Program-made: the position numbers and the translations under genes
The notes under the pieces: generated by a model
The model's database searches: none
Told to the model about the DNA's origin: nothing
What the model saw: the letters and a program-made list of their open reading frames with translations, nothing else
Shown here: positions 37,116 to 47,600 of the stretch, one piece after another
Layout of the letters: every line of letters begins with the position of its first letter
How positions within the stretch are numbered: the first letter of the stretch is position 1
NCBI RefSeq assembly: GCF_916619195.1
Contig: NZ_CAKAKL010000002.1
Span: 1,242,001-1,306,000, forward strand
DNA: 64,000 nt
Source of the DNA: Inquilinus sp. Marseille-Q2685
GTDB lineage: Bacteria > Pseudomonadota > Alphaproteobacteria > DSM-16000 > Inquilinaceae
Reading direction: 5' to 3'

Positions 37116-39791
37116 ATGGCCGCCATCGATCTGAAATCCCTCGTCGGCAAGCTGAATGCGCCATGCCGCCGCGCCCTCGAAGGCGCTGCCGGCCTGACCC
37201 TGTCGCGATCACAGTTCAACGTCGAGATCGAGCACTGGCTGGCCAAGCTGCTCGAGGACGAGCGGTCCGACCTTGCGGCCTGCCTGCGCCACTACGAGAT
37301 CGCGGTCGAGCGGGTCGCGGCCGAGCTGGCCCGCGCCCTCGACCGGCTCAAGACCGGAAACGCCCATCCACCGGCCCTGTCGCCGTCCGTGGTCTCGCTT
37401 GGCCGCGAGGCCTGGCTCCTCGCCACGCTCGAATACGGCGAGGGGCAGATCCGCTCCGGGCATCTCCTGGTGGCTCTGCTGTCCGACGAGACGCTCGGCC
37501 AGCATGCGCGCGCGGCGTCGCCCTCTCTCTCCCGCATCCCGCCCGACGAGCTGCGCCGCAGGCTGGCCAGCATCACGGCGGCCTCGTCCGAGGCCGAGAG
37601 CGTCGAGCCGACGGCGCGCGCCGAGGGCGCCGCCCCCCGGTCGGCCGGTGCAGGACGGACCGAGGCGCTGGACCGCTACACGATCGACCTGACCGAGCGC
37701 GCCCGCACCGGCCGGCTCGACCCGGTGCTCGGCCGCGACGGCGAGATCCGGCAGGTCATCGACATCCTGACGCGGCGGCGGCAGAACAACCCGATCCTCA
37801 CCGGCGAGGCCGGGGTGGGCAAGACCGCCGTGGTCGAAGGCTTCGCCTTGCGGATCGCCGCCGGCGATGTCCCGGAGGATCTGCGCAACGTCTCGCTGCG
37901 CACGCTCGACCTCGGCCTGCTGCAGGCCGGCGCCGGGGTGAAGGGAGAATTCGAGAACCGCCTGAAATCGGTGATCGAGGAGGTGCAGGCGAGCCCGCGT
38001 CCGATCATCCTGTTCATCGACGAGGCGCACACCCTGATCGGGGCCGGCGGCCAGGCCGGGCAAGGCGATGCCGCCAACCTGCTGAAGCCGGCCCTGGCCC
38101 GCGGCGAGCTGCGGACCGTCGCCGCCACCACCTGGTCCGAGTACAAGAAGTATTTCGAGAAGGATGCGGCTCTGACCCGCCGCTTCCAGGTGGTGAAGGT
38201 CGAAGAGCCGGGCGAGGCGGCCGCAATCGACATGATGCGCGGCGTCGTCCCGATGCTGGAGGCGCATCACGGCGTCCGGATCCTGGACGAGGCGGTCGCT
38301 GACTGCGTCCGGCTGTCCCACCGCTACGTCGCCGGCCGCCAGCTGCCCGACAAGTCGATGAGCCTGCTCGACACCGCCTGCGCCCGCGTGGCCATGGCCC
38401 AGGCCGCGACGCCCGAGGCGATCGAGGAGCGCCGGCGCCGGATCGAGCGGCTGGAGGCCGAGATCGCCATCCTGCGGCGCGAGGAGGCGACGGGCGGCGA
38501 GTCGGGGCGCATCGCCGATCTGCAGGCGCTGCGCGACCAGGCCGCGGCCGAGCACGAGGCGATGCGGAGCCGCTGGGAGGAGGAGCGCGGCCTGGTCGAC
38601 CGGATCCGAGGGTTGCGCGACCGGATCGAGGCGGCCCAGGGCCTTGGCCCCGCGGCGGACGGGTCGGAGGCATCGCCTCCGTCCAATGCCGTCGAGGACG
38701 TCGCGGCGCTGCGCGCCGACTACGCCGAGGCCCGCCGGGCCCTGCGCGAGCTGCAGGGCGAGACGCCGCTGATCCCGGTCGAGGTCGACGCCCAGGCGGT
38801 CGCCGAGGTGGTGGCGAATTGGACGGGCATCCCGGTCGGCCGGATGGTGTCCGACGAGATTCGGTCGATCCTGGCGCTGGAGGACAGGCTGCGCGAGCGC
38901 GTCGTCGGCCAGAACCATGCCCTGGAGGCGGTGGCCCGGGCCATCCGCACCGCCCGCGCCAAGCTGACGGATCCACGCAAGCCGATCGGCGTGTTCCTGT
39001 TCCTCGGCCCCTCCGGCGTCGGCAAGACCGAGACCGCCCTGGCCCTGGCCGATCTGCTGTATGGCGGCGAGCAGAACCTGACGGTCATCAACATGTCGGA
39101 GTTCAAGGAGGAGCATAAGGTCTCGCTCCTGCTCGGGTCGCCGCCCGGCTATGTCGGCTACGGCGAGGGCGGGGTGCTGACAGAAGCGGTGCGCCGGCGC
39201 CCCTATTCCGTCGTGCTGCTGGACGAGCTGGAGAAGGCCCATCCCGGCGTCCAGGACATATTCTACCAGGTGTTCGACAAGGGCATGCTGCGGGACGGCG
39301 AGGGCCGGGACATCGACTTCAAGAACACCGTGATCATCCTGACCTCGAATGTCGGCACCGATCTTGTCGCCAAGCTCTGCGCCGATCCCGACACCGCCCC
39401 GGCGCCCGCCGACCTTGCCGCGGCGCTTCGCCCGGAGTTGCTGAAGACCTTCAAGCCGGCCTTCCTCGGCCGCCTGTCGGTGGTCCCCTTCCTGCCGCTG
39501 GACGAGGACACGATGCGCGGCATCGCCCGGCTGCAGCTCGAACGGATCCGGCGGCGCATCGCGGAATCCTACGGTGCGGGCTTCAGCTATGACGACAGCC
39601 TGGTGGACGAGCTTCGAGCCCGCGCGACCGAAAGCGAGAGCGGCGCCCGGGCCATCGAGCAGATCCTGGCGAACACGCTTCTGCCCGAGCTGGCCGCCGA
39701 GTGTCTCGCCCGCATGGCGGATTCCGCTCCTGTCCAGGACGTGAGCGTATCCGTCGACTCCCACGGCGCGATTCAATATCGTGTCTCATAG
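37116..39791 (+). CDS. tssH: TssH (ClpV), sheath-recycling AAA+ ATPase
   Basis: 891 residues. N-terminal Clp repeat domain, first AAA+ module with Walker A GEAGVGKT (about residue 230) and Walker B ILFIDEAHTL, a coiled-coil middle domain (about 430-540), and second AAA+ module with Walker A GPSGVGKTE (about 630) and Walker B VVLLDELEKAHPGV. ClpV unfolds contracted TssC so the sheath can be reused. The ATG follows tssG by 37 bases. All nucleotide-binding motifs are intact. Confidence 0.96.
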   Translation: MAAIDLKSLVGKLNAPCRRALEGAAGLTLSRSQFNVEIEHWLAKLLEDERSDLAACLRHYEIAVERVAAELARALDRLKTGNAHPPALSPSVVSLGREAWLLATLEYGEGQIRSGHLLVALLSDETLGQHARAASPSLSRIPPDELRRRLASITAASSEAESVEPTARAEGAAPRSAGAGRTEALDRYTIDLTERARTGRLDPVLGRDGEIRQVIDILTRRRQNNPILTGEAGVGKTAVVEGFALRIAAGDVPEDLRNVSLRTLDLGLLQAGAGVKGEFENRLKSVIEEVQASPRPIILFIDEAHTLIGAGGQAGQGDAANLLKPALARGELRTVAATTWSEYKKYFEKDAALTRRFQVVKVEEPGEAAAIDMMRGVVPMLEAHHGVRILDEAVADCVRLSHRYVAGRQLPDKSMSLLDTACARVAMAQAATPEAIEERRRRIERLEAEIAILRREEATGGESGRIADLQALRDQAAAEHEAMRSRWEEERGLVDRIRGLRDRIEAAQGLGPAADGSEASPPSNAVEDVAALRADYAEARRALRELQGETPLIPVEVDAQAVAEVVANWTGIPVGRMVSDEIRSILALEDRLRERVVGQNHALEAVARAIRTARAKLTDPRKPIGVFLFLGPSGVGKTETALALADLLYGGEQNLTVINMSEFKEEHKVSLLLGSPPGYVGYGEGGVLTEAVRRRPYSVVLLDELEKAHPGVQDIFYQVFDKGMLRDGEGRDIDFKNTVIILTSNVGTDLVAKLCADPDTAPAPADLAAALRPELLKTFKPAFLGRLSVVPFLPLDEDTMRGIARLQLERIRRRIAESYGAGFSYDDSLVDELRARATESESGARAIEQILANTLLPELAAECLARMADSAPVQDVSVSVDSHGAIQYRVS

Positions 39792-39839
39792 CCCGGTCAG
39801 GACTGTGCTCCCCCGCACCTTCGCCCGAGTTTCTCGGCC

Positions 39840-41174
39840 ATGAAGCTCATCCTCGACCTCACCACCGGCGGTTCCGGCCTGTCCGGGAGCGACGCCACCA
39901 GGACCCTCGATCGTTGCGGCCTTACCCTGGGCCGCGGCCAGGACAATGATTGGGTGCTGGAGGACGGTTCGCGGTTCGTCTCGAAGAACCACTGCCTGAT
40001 CGACTATGTCGACGGGCACTATGTGCTGTTCGACCTGTCGACCAACGGCACCTTCGTCAACGGCGCGGCGACTCCGGTCGGCCGGTCCGGCAGCGTCGTG
40101 CTGTCCGACGGGGACCGGATCGCGGTCGGCGACTACCATTTCCTGGTCCGCCTGTCCGGCGCGGACGCCCCGGCAGCCAGCCATTCGATCGATATCGACG
40201 ATCCCATGGCCCTGCCCTTCGGCGTCGACACGGGGAGCGGCCCGAGGTTGCCCCCCCACCGGCCCGAGGAGACGGGGTGGCCGCCCCTGTCCGCACCGTC
40301 CCAGCGTTCCCCCTTCGAAGCCACATCCGATGACGGCTGGGCCCGTCCCGCCGAGCCCGACCATATCCCGGCGCAGCATGTGGCCATCCGGCCTCCCGCG
40401 CCGCAGTTCCGGGAAATTCCGGAGGACTGGGCCGAGGAGAGCCCGGCGCCGGCGGCAAGGCCTGCGCCCGTCCGGCCGATCCCGCGGGACTGGCATGACA
40501 CGCCGGCACCGCCCTCCCCGCCCGCGCCGCCGCAGCCGGATCCGGCGCCTCCGCCCCCCGAGGCGCGGCCGCCCGCGCCCGCCGGCGCCGATCCCCTGCG
40601 CCCGATCCTCGAGGCGGCCGGCCTGGATCCCGAGCAGTTTCCGGCGGAGCGCGGCGAGGAGCTGGCACGCATGATCGGCCAGATCCTCCGCACCAGCGTG
40701 CGCGGCCTGCTCGAAGCGCTGGATGCGCGGTCGTCGCTGAAGACGGAGTTCCGGATCGAACGGACGGCGATCCAGCCGCGCAACAACAACCCGCTGAAGT
40801 TTGCCACGACGGTGGAGGAAGCGCTTGCCGCGATCCTGTCGCCGCCGCTTCCCGCCTTCGCCAAGGGGGCGGATGCGGTGGAGGAGGGGTTCCGCGATCT
40901 TCGCCGGCATCAGATCGGCACCATCGGCGGCATGGAGGCGGCGCTGCGGCATCTGCTCGACAGGCTGTCGCCGGATGCGGTGGCGGAAGCCGCGGGCGGC
41001 GCCTCCGGCGGGCTGGGTGCGGTGCTGCCGGCCACACGCAAGGCCCGGCTCTGGGATGCCTATGTCGCCCTGCACCGGCAGATGTCCGAGCGCGCCTCCG
41101 AGAATGTGCGGGATCTGTTCGGCAAATCCTTCGCCGAAGGATACGAGCGTCTGAGCGATCCTGTGCAGAAGTAA
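39840..41174 (+). CDS. fha: Fha (TagH), FHA-domain T6SS activator
   Basis: 444 residues. The N-terminal FHA domain has LGRGQDNDW, SKNHCLIDY and STNGTFVNG (about 30-80), which read phospho-threonine. A Pro-rich linker (about 130-245) follows, then the T6SS-type C-terminal TagH region (RGLLEALDARSSLKTEF, NNPLKFA, DLFGKSFAEGYERL). In the threonine phosphorylation pathway the kinase PpkA activates Fha and the phosphatase PppA resets it; both partners are encoded at 48932-51243. Confidence 0.92.
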   Translation: MKLILDLTTGGSGLSGSDATRTLDRCGLTLGRGQDNDWVLEDGSRFVSKNHCLIDYVDGHYVLFDLSTNGTFVNGAATPVGRSGSVVLSDGDRIAVGDYHFLVRLSGADAPAASHSIDIDDPMALPFGVDTGSGPRLPPHRPEETGWPPLSAPSQRSPFEATSDDGWARPAEPDHIPAQHVAIRPPAPQFREIPEDWAEESPAPAARPAPVRPIPRDWHDTPAPPSPPAPPQPDPAPPPPEARPPAPAGADPLRPILEAAGLDPEQFPAERGEELARMIGQILRTSVRGLLEALDARSSLKTEFRIERTAIQPRNNNPLKFATTVEEALAAILSPPLPAFAKGADAVEEGFRDLRRHQIGTIGGMEAALRHLLDRLSPDAVAEAAGGASGGLGAVLPATRKARLWDAYVALHRQMSERASENVRDLFGKSFAEGYERLSDPVQK

Positions 41175-41342
41175 TCGCAAGAAATTCGTACAGGATCAGT
41201 AACTGTGCCGAACGCGCACCCGTAATGAGGATGTAACGCATGCCGGCTATGGACAGAAGGGCGGGTTTTTTCCGCGGTCTGGCATCAGGACCAAACGCCT
41301 GATACACAGGACGGCAATGCTATTGGGCTGATGGGATAGGAG
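41175..41342 (+). promoter_or_regulatory. 168-bp gap between fha and tssJ
   Basis: The largest gap inside the T6SS locus. It holds a run of six T (about 41265-41270) and an inverted repeat ATCAGG / CCTGAT (41284-41289 and 41298-41303, 8-base loop). It could contain a second promoter for tssJKLM and the genes after it, or an operator. No clear -35/-10 pair was identified. Confidence 0.35.
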
Positions 41343-41837
41343 ATGCGCTTGCAGAGGTTGATCGCGCTGATGGGCGTCGCTGCGCTGCTGGCGGGATGTG
41401 GGACCGCTGGGGCGATCAGCGACATGGTCGACCGGACGCTCGGCTTCAAGCCGGGGGACACGACGATCACCGTCGAGGCCGCGGCCAATGTGAATCCCGA
41501 CGCCTCGGGTCGCCCGTCGCCGATCCTGGTCCGGATCTACCAGCTCAAATCAGGGGCGGCGCTGGAGCAGGCCGACTATTTCAAGCTGACCGAGAATCCC
41601 CAGGCCGTGCTCGGCGACACGCTGATCGGCAGCGAGCAGATGCTGCTGACGCCGGGCAACAGCCGGACGCTGTCGGTGCAGCTCGACCCCGCCGCCCGCC
41701 AGATCGGGGTGGTGGCGGGCTTCCGCGACATCGACCGGGCCCGGTGGCGCGCCGTGGAAAGCATCGATCCCGGCGATGTCGACGAGGTGACGATCCGTGT
41801 CGGCGCCTCCGACATCTCGATCAAGGTCGAGGACTAG
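41343..41837 (+). CDS. tssJ: TssJ, outer-membrane lipoprotein of the T6SS membrane complex
   Basis: 164 residues. Signal peptide with perfect lipobox LAGC (Cys19), followed by the TssJ beta-sandwich: TTITVEAAANVNPD, PSPILVRIYQLKSG, FFKLT-like YFKLTENPQAVLG, and ARQIGVVAGFRDIDRARWR. TssJ anchors TssM to the outer membrane. AGGAG ends a few bases before the ATG. tssK follows after 5 bases. Confidence 0.93.
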   Translation: MRLQRLIALMGVAALLAGCGTAGAISDMVDRTLGFKPGDTTITVEAAANVNPDASGRPSPILVRIYQLKSGAALEQADYFKLTENPQAVLGDTLIGSEQMLLTPGNSRTLSVQLDPAARQIGVVAGFRDIDRARWRAVESIDPGDVDEVTIRVGASDISIKVED

Positions 41838-41842
41838 ACGGA

Positions 41843-43183
41843 ATGGGCTGGGACAACAAGGTCGTCTGGGCGGAGGGGATGTTTCTCCGCACCCATCATT
41901 TCCAGCAATTCGACCGCTATGTCGAGAAGCTGGTGCGTGCCCGCGTCGCCGGCCTCCATCCCTATGGCTGGGGCATCCGCGAGCTGCGGATCAATCGCGA
42001 CCTGCTGGGCACCGGCAAGTTCGCCGTCGCGGCGGTGTCGGGGGTGCTGGAGGACGGCACGCCGTTCGCGGTGCCGGAGGATGCCGACCATCCGCCGCCC
42101 CTGACGGTGCCGGAGAGCACCAGGAACGCCATCGTCTACCTGGCGGTGCCGGTCCGGCAGCCGGGGAACCCGGACATCGACCACGGCGACGCCAACGCGA
42201 CGGCGCGCTACGCGACCGCGGAGTTCGAGGCGACGGACGCGAACGCCTTCTCCGCGGCCGTGGCCTCCCTGCAGGTGGCCCGGCTGAAGCTGCGCTACCT
42301 GCTCGAGACCGACGACCGGTCGGGCTATGTCTGCCTCGGCCTCGCGCGCATCGTCGAGGTCCGGGCCGACCGCTCCATCGTCCTCGACGACCGGTACATC
42401 CCGCCATGCCTGGCCCATGACGCCTCGGCCGCCCTGTCCGGCTACGCCGCCGAGCTGGTCGGGCTGCTGCACCATCGCGGCGAGGCCCTGGCCGGCCGGG
42501 TCAACGCTTCCGACGCCCGCGGCGTGGCCGAGGTGGCGGATTTCCTGCTGCTGCAGCTGGTTAACCGCGCCGAGCCCCTCTTCGCCCATGTTGCCGCCGC
42601 CGCCGGCATCCATCCGGAGCGGCTCTATGCCGCCATGCTCGAGTTGGCGGGAGAGGTCGCGACCTTCACCGGCCGAGACAAGCGGCCCGTGGCCTTCCCG
42701 CCCTATCGCCACGACGATCTGCAGTCCTGCTTCCAGGCGGTGATGATCGAGCTGCGCCAGGCGCTGTCCGCGGTGCTCGAGCAGAGCGCCGTTCCGATTC
42801 CGCTCGAGGAGCGGCGCTACGGCATCCGCGTCGCCTCGATCCATGACCGGACGCTGCTCGACCAGGCCGCCTTCATCCTCGCGGTTCGCGCCGACGTCCC
42901 GGCCGAGGCGGTGCGTCGGCACTTCCCGTCGCAGATCAAGATCGGGCCGGTGGAGCAGATCCGGAACCTGGTCAATGCAGCGCTGCCGGGCATCACCATC
43001 CGGCCGCTGCCGGTGGCGCCGCGCCAGCTGCCCTACCATCCGGGTGTGATCTATTTCGAGATGGACCGGAACAGCCGGCACTGGACCGAACTCAAGACCT
43101 CCGGCGGCATGGCGGTCCATGTGGCAGGCGAGTACCCGAACCTGCAGCTCGAATGCTGGGCCATCAAGGCGCAACGAGGATAG
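41843..43183 (+). CDS. tssK: TssK, baseplate-membrane connector
   Basis: 446 residues. The start WDNKVVWAEGMFLRTHHFQQ is the family hallmark, and the later segments RYIPPC, LLQLVNRAEPLFAH, FAYRHDDL-like PPYRHDDLQSCF and VYFEMD-like IYFEMDRNSRHW also match. TssK trimers join the baseplate to TssL and TssM. It is positioned between tssJ and tssL as usual. Confidence 0.95.
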   Translation: MGWDNKVVWAEGMFLRTHHFQQFDRYVEKLVRARVAGLHPYGWGIRELRINRDLLGTGKFAVAAVSGVLEDGTPFAVPEDADHPPPLTVPESTRNAIVYLAVPVRQPGNPDIDHGDANATARYATAEFEATDANAFSAAVASLQVARLKLRYLLETDDRSGYVCLGLARIVEVRADRSIVLDDRYIPPCLAHDASAALSGYAAELVGLLHHRGEALAGRVNASDARGVAEVADFLLLQLVNRAEPLFAHVAAAAGIHPERLYAAMLELAGEVATFTGRDKRPVAFPPYRHDDLQSCFQAVMIELRQALSAVLEQSAVPIPLEERRYGIRVASIHDRTLLDQAAFILAVRADVPAEAVRRHFPSQIKIGPVEQIRNLVNAALPGITIRPLPVAPRQLPYHPGVIYFEMDRNSRHWTELKTSGGMAVHVAGEYPNLQLECWAIKAQRG

Positions 43184-43186
43184 CCG

Positions 43187-44596
43187 ATGGTCGATGACGA
43201 TCCGTTCGCCGACCCGCAGGATGCCGACCGCACCGTGATCCGGCCGCGCCCCGGCGGCGCGCGCCCCGCGGCAGTGGTCACCGGCGGCATCCCGGGTGGG
43301 GACGGAGAGAAGACGCTGGTGCCGCGCGCGGCCCCGCCGCCCCGCCCCCGCCTCGCGGCTGGCGTGGCGATGCCGGAACTCGACGGCGCGACGCCCATCG
43401 CGCCGACCGGGGTGAATAAGGTCATCCAGGCGGCGACGCCCCTGTTCGCCCTCGCGGTGCGGCTGAAGAACCGGGCCGTGCATCGCGACGTGCCGCTGCT
43501 GCGCGAGCGTGTCATCGCCGAGATCCGCGCCTTCGAGCGATCCGCACTGGCCACCGGCGCCACGGCCGACGCGATCCGGGCGGCCCGCTACGGGCTCTGC
43601 GCCACCATCGACGATCTCGTCCTGAACACGCCCTGGGGTAGCCAGAGCGTGTGGACCAAGCAGTCGATGGTCTCGACCTTCTATAACGAGACCTGGGGCG
43701 GCGAACGCTTCTTCGACATTCTAGACCATCTGATGAAGGACCCGGAGCGGGCGCTCGACATCCTCGAGCTGTTCTATGTCTGCCTGGCGCTGGGCTTCGA
43801 AGGACGCTACCGGATCGATCCTCGCGGACCGGCCCGGCTGACGGAAACCCGGGAATCCCTCTACATCGCCATCCGGCGGCGGCGCGATCACCGCGAGCGC
43901 GCGCTGTCGCCGCATTGGGTCGGTGTCGCCCCGACCGGGCGCCGGCTGTCACGCCTGGTCCCGCTCTGGGTCATCGGCGCCGCGGCCGGCGCGATTCTGC
44001 TTGGGGCGTTCTTCGCCTACCAATGGCTGCTGGACGAGACGCTGCAGCCGGTGATGGCGGCAGCCGCCCAGGTGCCGCCGGTCGGCCCGGTGGTGATCGA
44101 GCGGCCGGCGCCGGTCGAACCCCCGCCGCCGCCCCAGATCGTCGAGGAGAGCTCGGGCAGCCGCCTCAAGCGCTTTCTCGAGCCGGAGATCCGCGAGGGA
44201 CTGGTCACCGTCATCGAGGATCCGCAGAGCACCCGGGTCCGGATCAACGGCAACGGGCTCTTCGCCTCGGCCAGCGACACGGTGATCGACAACCGCAAGC
44301 CGATCCTGATCCGCATCGGCGACGCGCTGAAGACCGAGCCGGGCCAGGTCGTGGTCGAGGGACACACCGACAATCAGCCGATCCGGAACCTGCGCTTCCC
44401 GTCGAACTGGCAGCTGTCCCTGGCCCGGGCCGAATCGGTGCGGCGGATCCTGGCGGAGCGGGTTCAGGACGATGCCCGCTTCTCGGTCGAGGCGAAGGCG
44501 GACACGGTCCCGCTGGTTCCGAACGACACCGCCGACGGCCGGGCCCAGAACCGGCGGATCGAGGTGGTCCTCCTCAAGCCCACGAAGGGCGGCTGA
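43187..44596 (+). CDS. tssL: TssL (DotU) with C-terminal OmpA-like peptidoglycan-binding domain
   Basis: 469 residues. The N-terminal cytoplasmic DotU part includes ARYGLCATIDDLVLNTPWG and FYNETWGGERFFDIL, a single membrane helix follows (about 258-280), then a Pro-rich linker and an OmpA domain with VVVEGHTDNQPIRN, NWQLSLARAESVRRIL and QNRRIEVVLL. The Asp in GHTDN and Arg in NRRIE are the usual diaminopimelate contacts. It is an extended TssL that holds the peptidoglycan without a separate TagL. Confidence 0.94.
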   Translation: MVDDDPFADPQDADRTVIRPRPGGARPAAVVTGGIPGGDGEKTLVPRAAPPPRPRLAAGVAMPELDGATPIAPTGVNKVIQAATPLFALAVRLKNRAVHRDVPLLRERVIAEIRAFERSALATGATADAIRAARYGLCATIDDLVLNTPWGSQSVWTKQSMVSTFYNETWGGERFFDILDHLMKDPERALDILELFYVCLALGFEGRYRIDPRGPARLTETRESLYIAIRRRRDHRERALSPHWVGVAPTGRRLSRLVPLWVIGAAAGAILLGAFFAYQWLLDETLQPVMAAAAQVPPVGPVVIERPAPVEPPPPPQIVEESSGSRLKRFLEPEIREGLVTVIEDPQSTRVRINGNGLFASASDTVIDNRKPILIRIGDALKTEPGQVVVEGHTDNQPIRNLRFPSNWQLSLARAESVRRILAERVQDDARFSVEAKADTVPLVPNDTADGRAQNRRIEVVLLKPTKGG

Positions 44597-44619
44597 CGCC
44601 GTGCGGACGAAGACAACCG

Positions 44620-47600
44620 ATGCGTAAGATCGTCTCCATCCTGACGGCCCGCTGGTTCGTCTCCCTGGTCGGCGTGCTCCTGCTGTCGACGATCATCTGG
44701 TTCGTCGGCCCGCTGATCGCGGTGGCGGAGGTGCGGCCGCTCGAGGACGCCCTGGTCCGCGTCGTCGTCATCGCCGCGATGCTGGTGCTCTGGGCCCTGG
44801 CAATCGCCTGGTCCGCCGTGCGCAGCCAGCGGGCGAACGCGAAGCTGGTCGACGAGGTCTCGGCGGACAACGCCGCCGCCCCGGAAGACACGGCGGATGA
44901 CGAGATCGAGGCGATCCGCGGCCGGCTGTCCGAGGCGCTCGCGGTCCTGCGCAAGACGCGTCTCGGCCGCAGGGGCCGCCGCCGCTGGCTCTACGAGCTG
45001 CCCTGGTACGTCCTGATCGGCCCGCCCGGCGCCGGCAAAACGACGGCGCTGCTGAACTCGGGCATCGATTTCCCGCTCGCCGACCGCACCGGCCAGGGCC
45101 AGGACGCCATTCGCGGCATCGGCGGCACCCGGAACTGCGACTGGTGGTTCACCAACGAGGCGGTACTGATTGATACCGCCGGCCGCTACACCACCCAGGA
45201 CAGCCATGCCGCGCGCGACGCCGCGGCCTGGAAGGGCTTTCTCGGGCTGCTCAAGCGGAACCGCCCGCGCCAGCCGATCAACGGTGCGATCGTCTGCGTC
45301 AGCATCTCCGACGTGGCGCTGATGCCGGACAGCGAGCGGCTGGCCCATGCCCGCGCCGTCCGCCAGCGACTGCAGGAACTGACGGATGAGCTCGGGGTCC
45401 GCTTCCCGATCTACGTGCTGTTCACCAAGGCCGACCTCCTGGCCGGCTTCTCGGAGTTCTTCGACAATCTCGTCCGGGAGGAGCGCGAGCAGGTCTGGGG
45501 CGTTACCTTCGCTTTCGACGAGGGCAAGGACGAGACCGGCGTCGTCCCGGGCTTCCTGCGCGAGTTCGACCTGCTGGTCGACCGGCTCAACGACCGCGTC
45601 ATCGAGCGGCTGCACCAGGAGCCGGACATCCAGCACCGCAGCCTGGTCTATGGCTTCCCGGCCCAGGTCGCCTCGATGCGCGACGCACTGCACGAGTTCC
45701 TGACCGAGGCGTTCCGCCCCAGCCGGTACGACGCCAGGCCGCTGCTGCGAGGCGTCTATCTCACCAGCGGCACCCAGGAGGGAACGCCCTTCGACCGGCT
45801 GATGGGGGCGATGGCCCGGTCCTTCGGGCTGGATCGCCAGCAAATGGCGGCCGCGCACGGCCGGGGCCGCAGCTATTTCCTGACCGACCTGCTGCGCAAG
45901 GTGGTCTTTGCCGAGGCCGACATCGTCTCGACCAATCCGCGGCTGGAGCGCCGTCTGCGCTGGCTCCGCTGGGGCGCGACGGCGGCCGCCGCAGTGGTCG
46001 TGGTCGCCCTGATCGCGGCCTGGACCGTCAGCTACCTCGGCAACCGGGCGCTGATCGCATCGGCCCAGGAAGGTCTCGACAGCTATGCCGCGAAGCTCGG
46101 CGACACCAGGGGGCCGGTCCGAGACGCCGACCTCGGTCCGGTATTGCCTGCCCTCGACGCCCTGCGCGCCGCGCCGACAGGCTATGAGCGGCAGGACGAC
46201 CCGGCGCCGTGGACGCTGGGCTTCGGCCTGTGGCAGGGCGATACCCTCTCACAGGGCACCGTCCAGGCCTATCGGCACGCCCTGAACACTGTCCTCCTGC
46301 CGCGTCTGGTGTTGCGGCTGGAGGATATCCTGCGCAACGTGCAGCAGCCCTCCGACCTCGCCTATGTCGCGCTGAAGAGTTATCTGATGCTCGGCGGCAA
46401 GGCGCCGGAGGTGGACAGCGCCACCATCCTGCAATGGCTGCGCATCGATCTCGCACAGCGCTATCCCGGAGAGCAGAACGCCCTCCTCCGCCAGTCCGTC
46501 GAGGCCCACACGGCTGCCCTGCTCGAGCGCCCCCTGGCCGGGATCGGGATCGACGGCCGGCTGGTCGAGCGGGTCCGTGGGATCATTGCGGCCACGCCGG
46601 CGGCACAGCGCGCCTATACGCTGCTCTCCGCCAGCCCCGATGCCGCCGCCCTGCCGGTCTGGTCCGTGAGTGACCATGGGGGGCCCGAGACCCCGCGTGT
46701 CCTGGTCCGGGCCTCGAACAAGAGTCTCGGCGAGGGCGTGCCGGGGATCTTCACCTATCGCGGCTTCCACGACGTGGTCTTGACGGAGGTCGAGGACGCG
46801 GCCCGCCTCGTAGCCTCGGACCGCTGGGTGACCGATCCGCAGGCGGCGGTGGGCGTGCCTGACGATGCCGCCGTGGCCCGGATCGCCGGCGACGCGCTGC
46901 AGCTCTACTACAACGACTACATCTCGGCCTGGAACGCCCTGCTGGCCGATATCCGCGTGGTCCCGTTCGAAAGCCGGGAGCACGCGGTGGAGGTGCTGAA
47001 CATCCTGTCCGGCCCCGGCTCACCTCTGGCCGCGATCCTGCGCGGGGCGGCGCAGGAGACCGCGTTGACCAAGGAGGCCCCGGCCGCCGGGGGCCAGGTG
47101 GCGCCCGAACTGAGCGCCGGCCAGAAGCAGGCGGCCAATGTCGCCGCCGCCCAGGCCGAGACCGTGGCGCAGAACCGTTTGGGCATGAGCGGCCGGATCG
47201 CCTCGCTGCTCGCGCAGGACTATGCCCGGACGCGCCTCGGCGGCGGCACCGCCGCGCCGTCGTCGGACTCAGCCCCGCTGCCAGGGGCCTATGTGGAGGA
47301 GCGGTTCCGCGACTTGCATGCCTTCGTCGAAGGCCCGAACGGTGCCGCAGCGCCGCTCGACGACATGATCCGGACGCTGGCCGACATCTATCGCCAGATG
47401 AACCGCAGCGCCATGACACCGGGCGCCGCCGGAGCTGCCGCCAACGCCGAGCTGGGGGCTCTGGCGCAGCAGCTCACCGCCTCGGCGGGGCGCGCGCCGG
47501 AGGCGATGCGCGGCTGGGCCGAGCAGATCGCCCAGGCCACCTCCAACGTCACCATCGGCGGCGCCCGGCAGACGCTGAACGCCGACTGGAACACCACCGG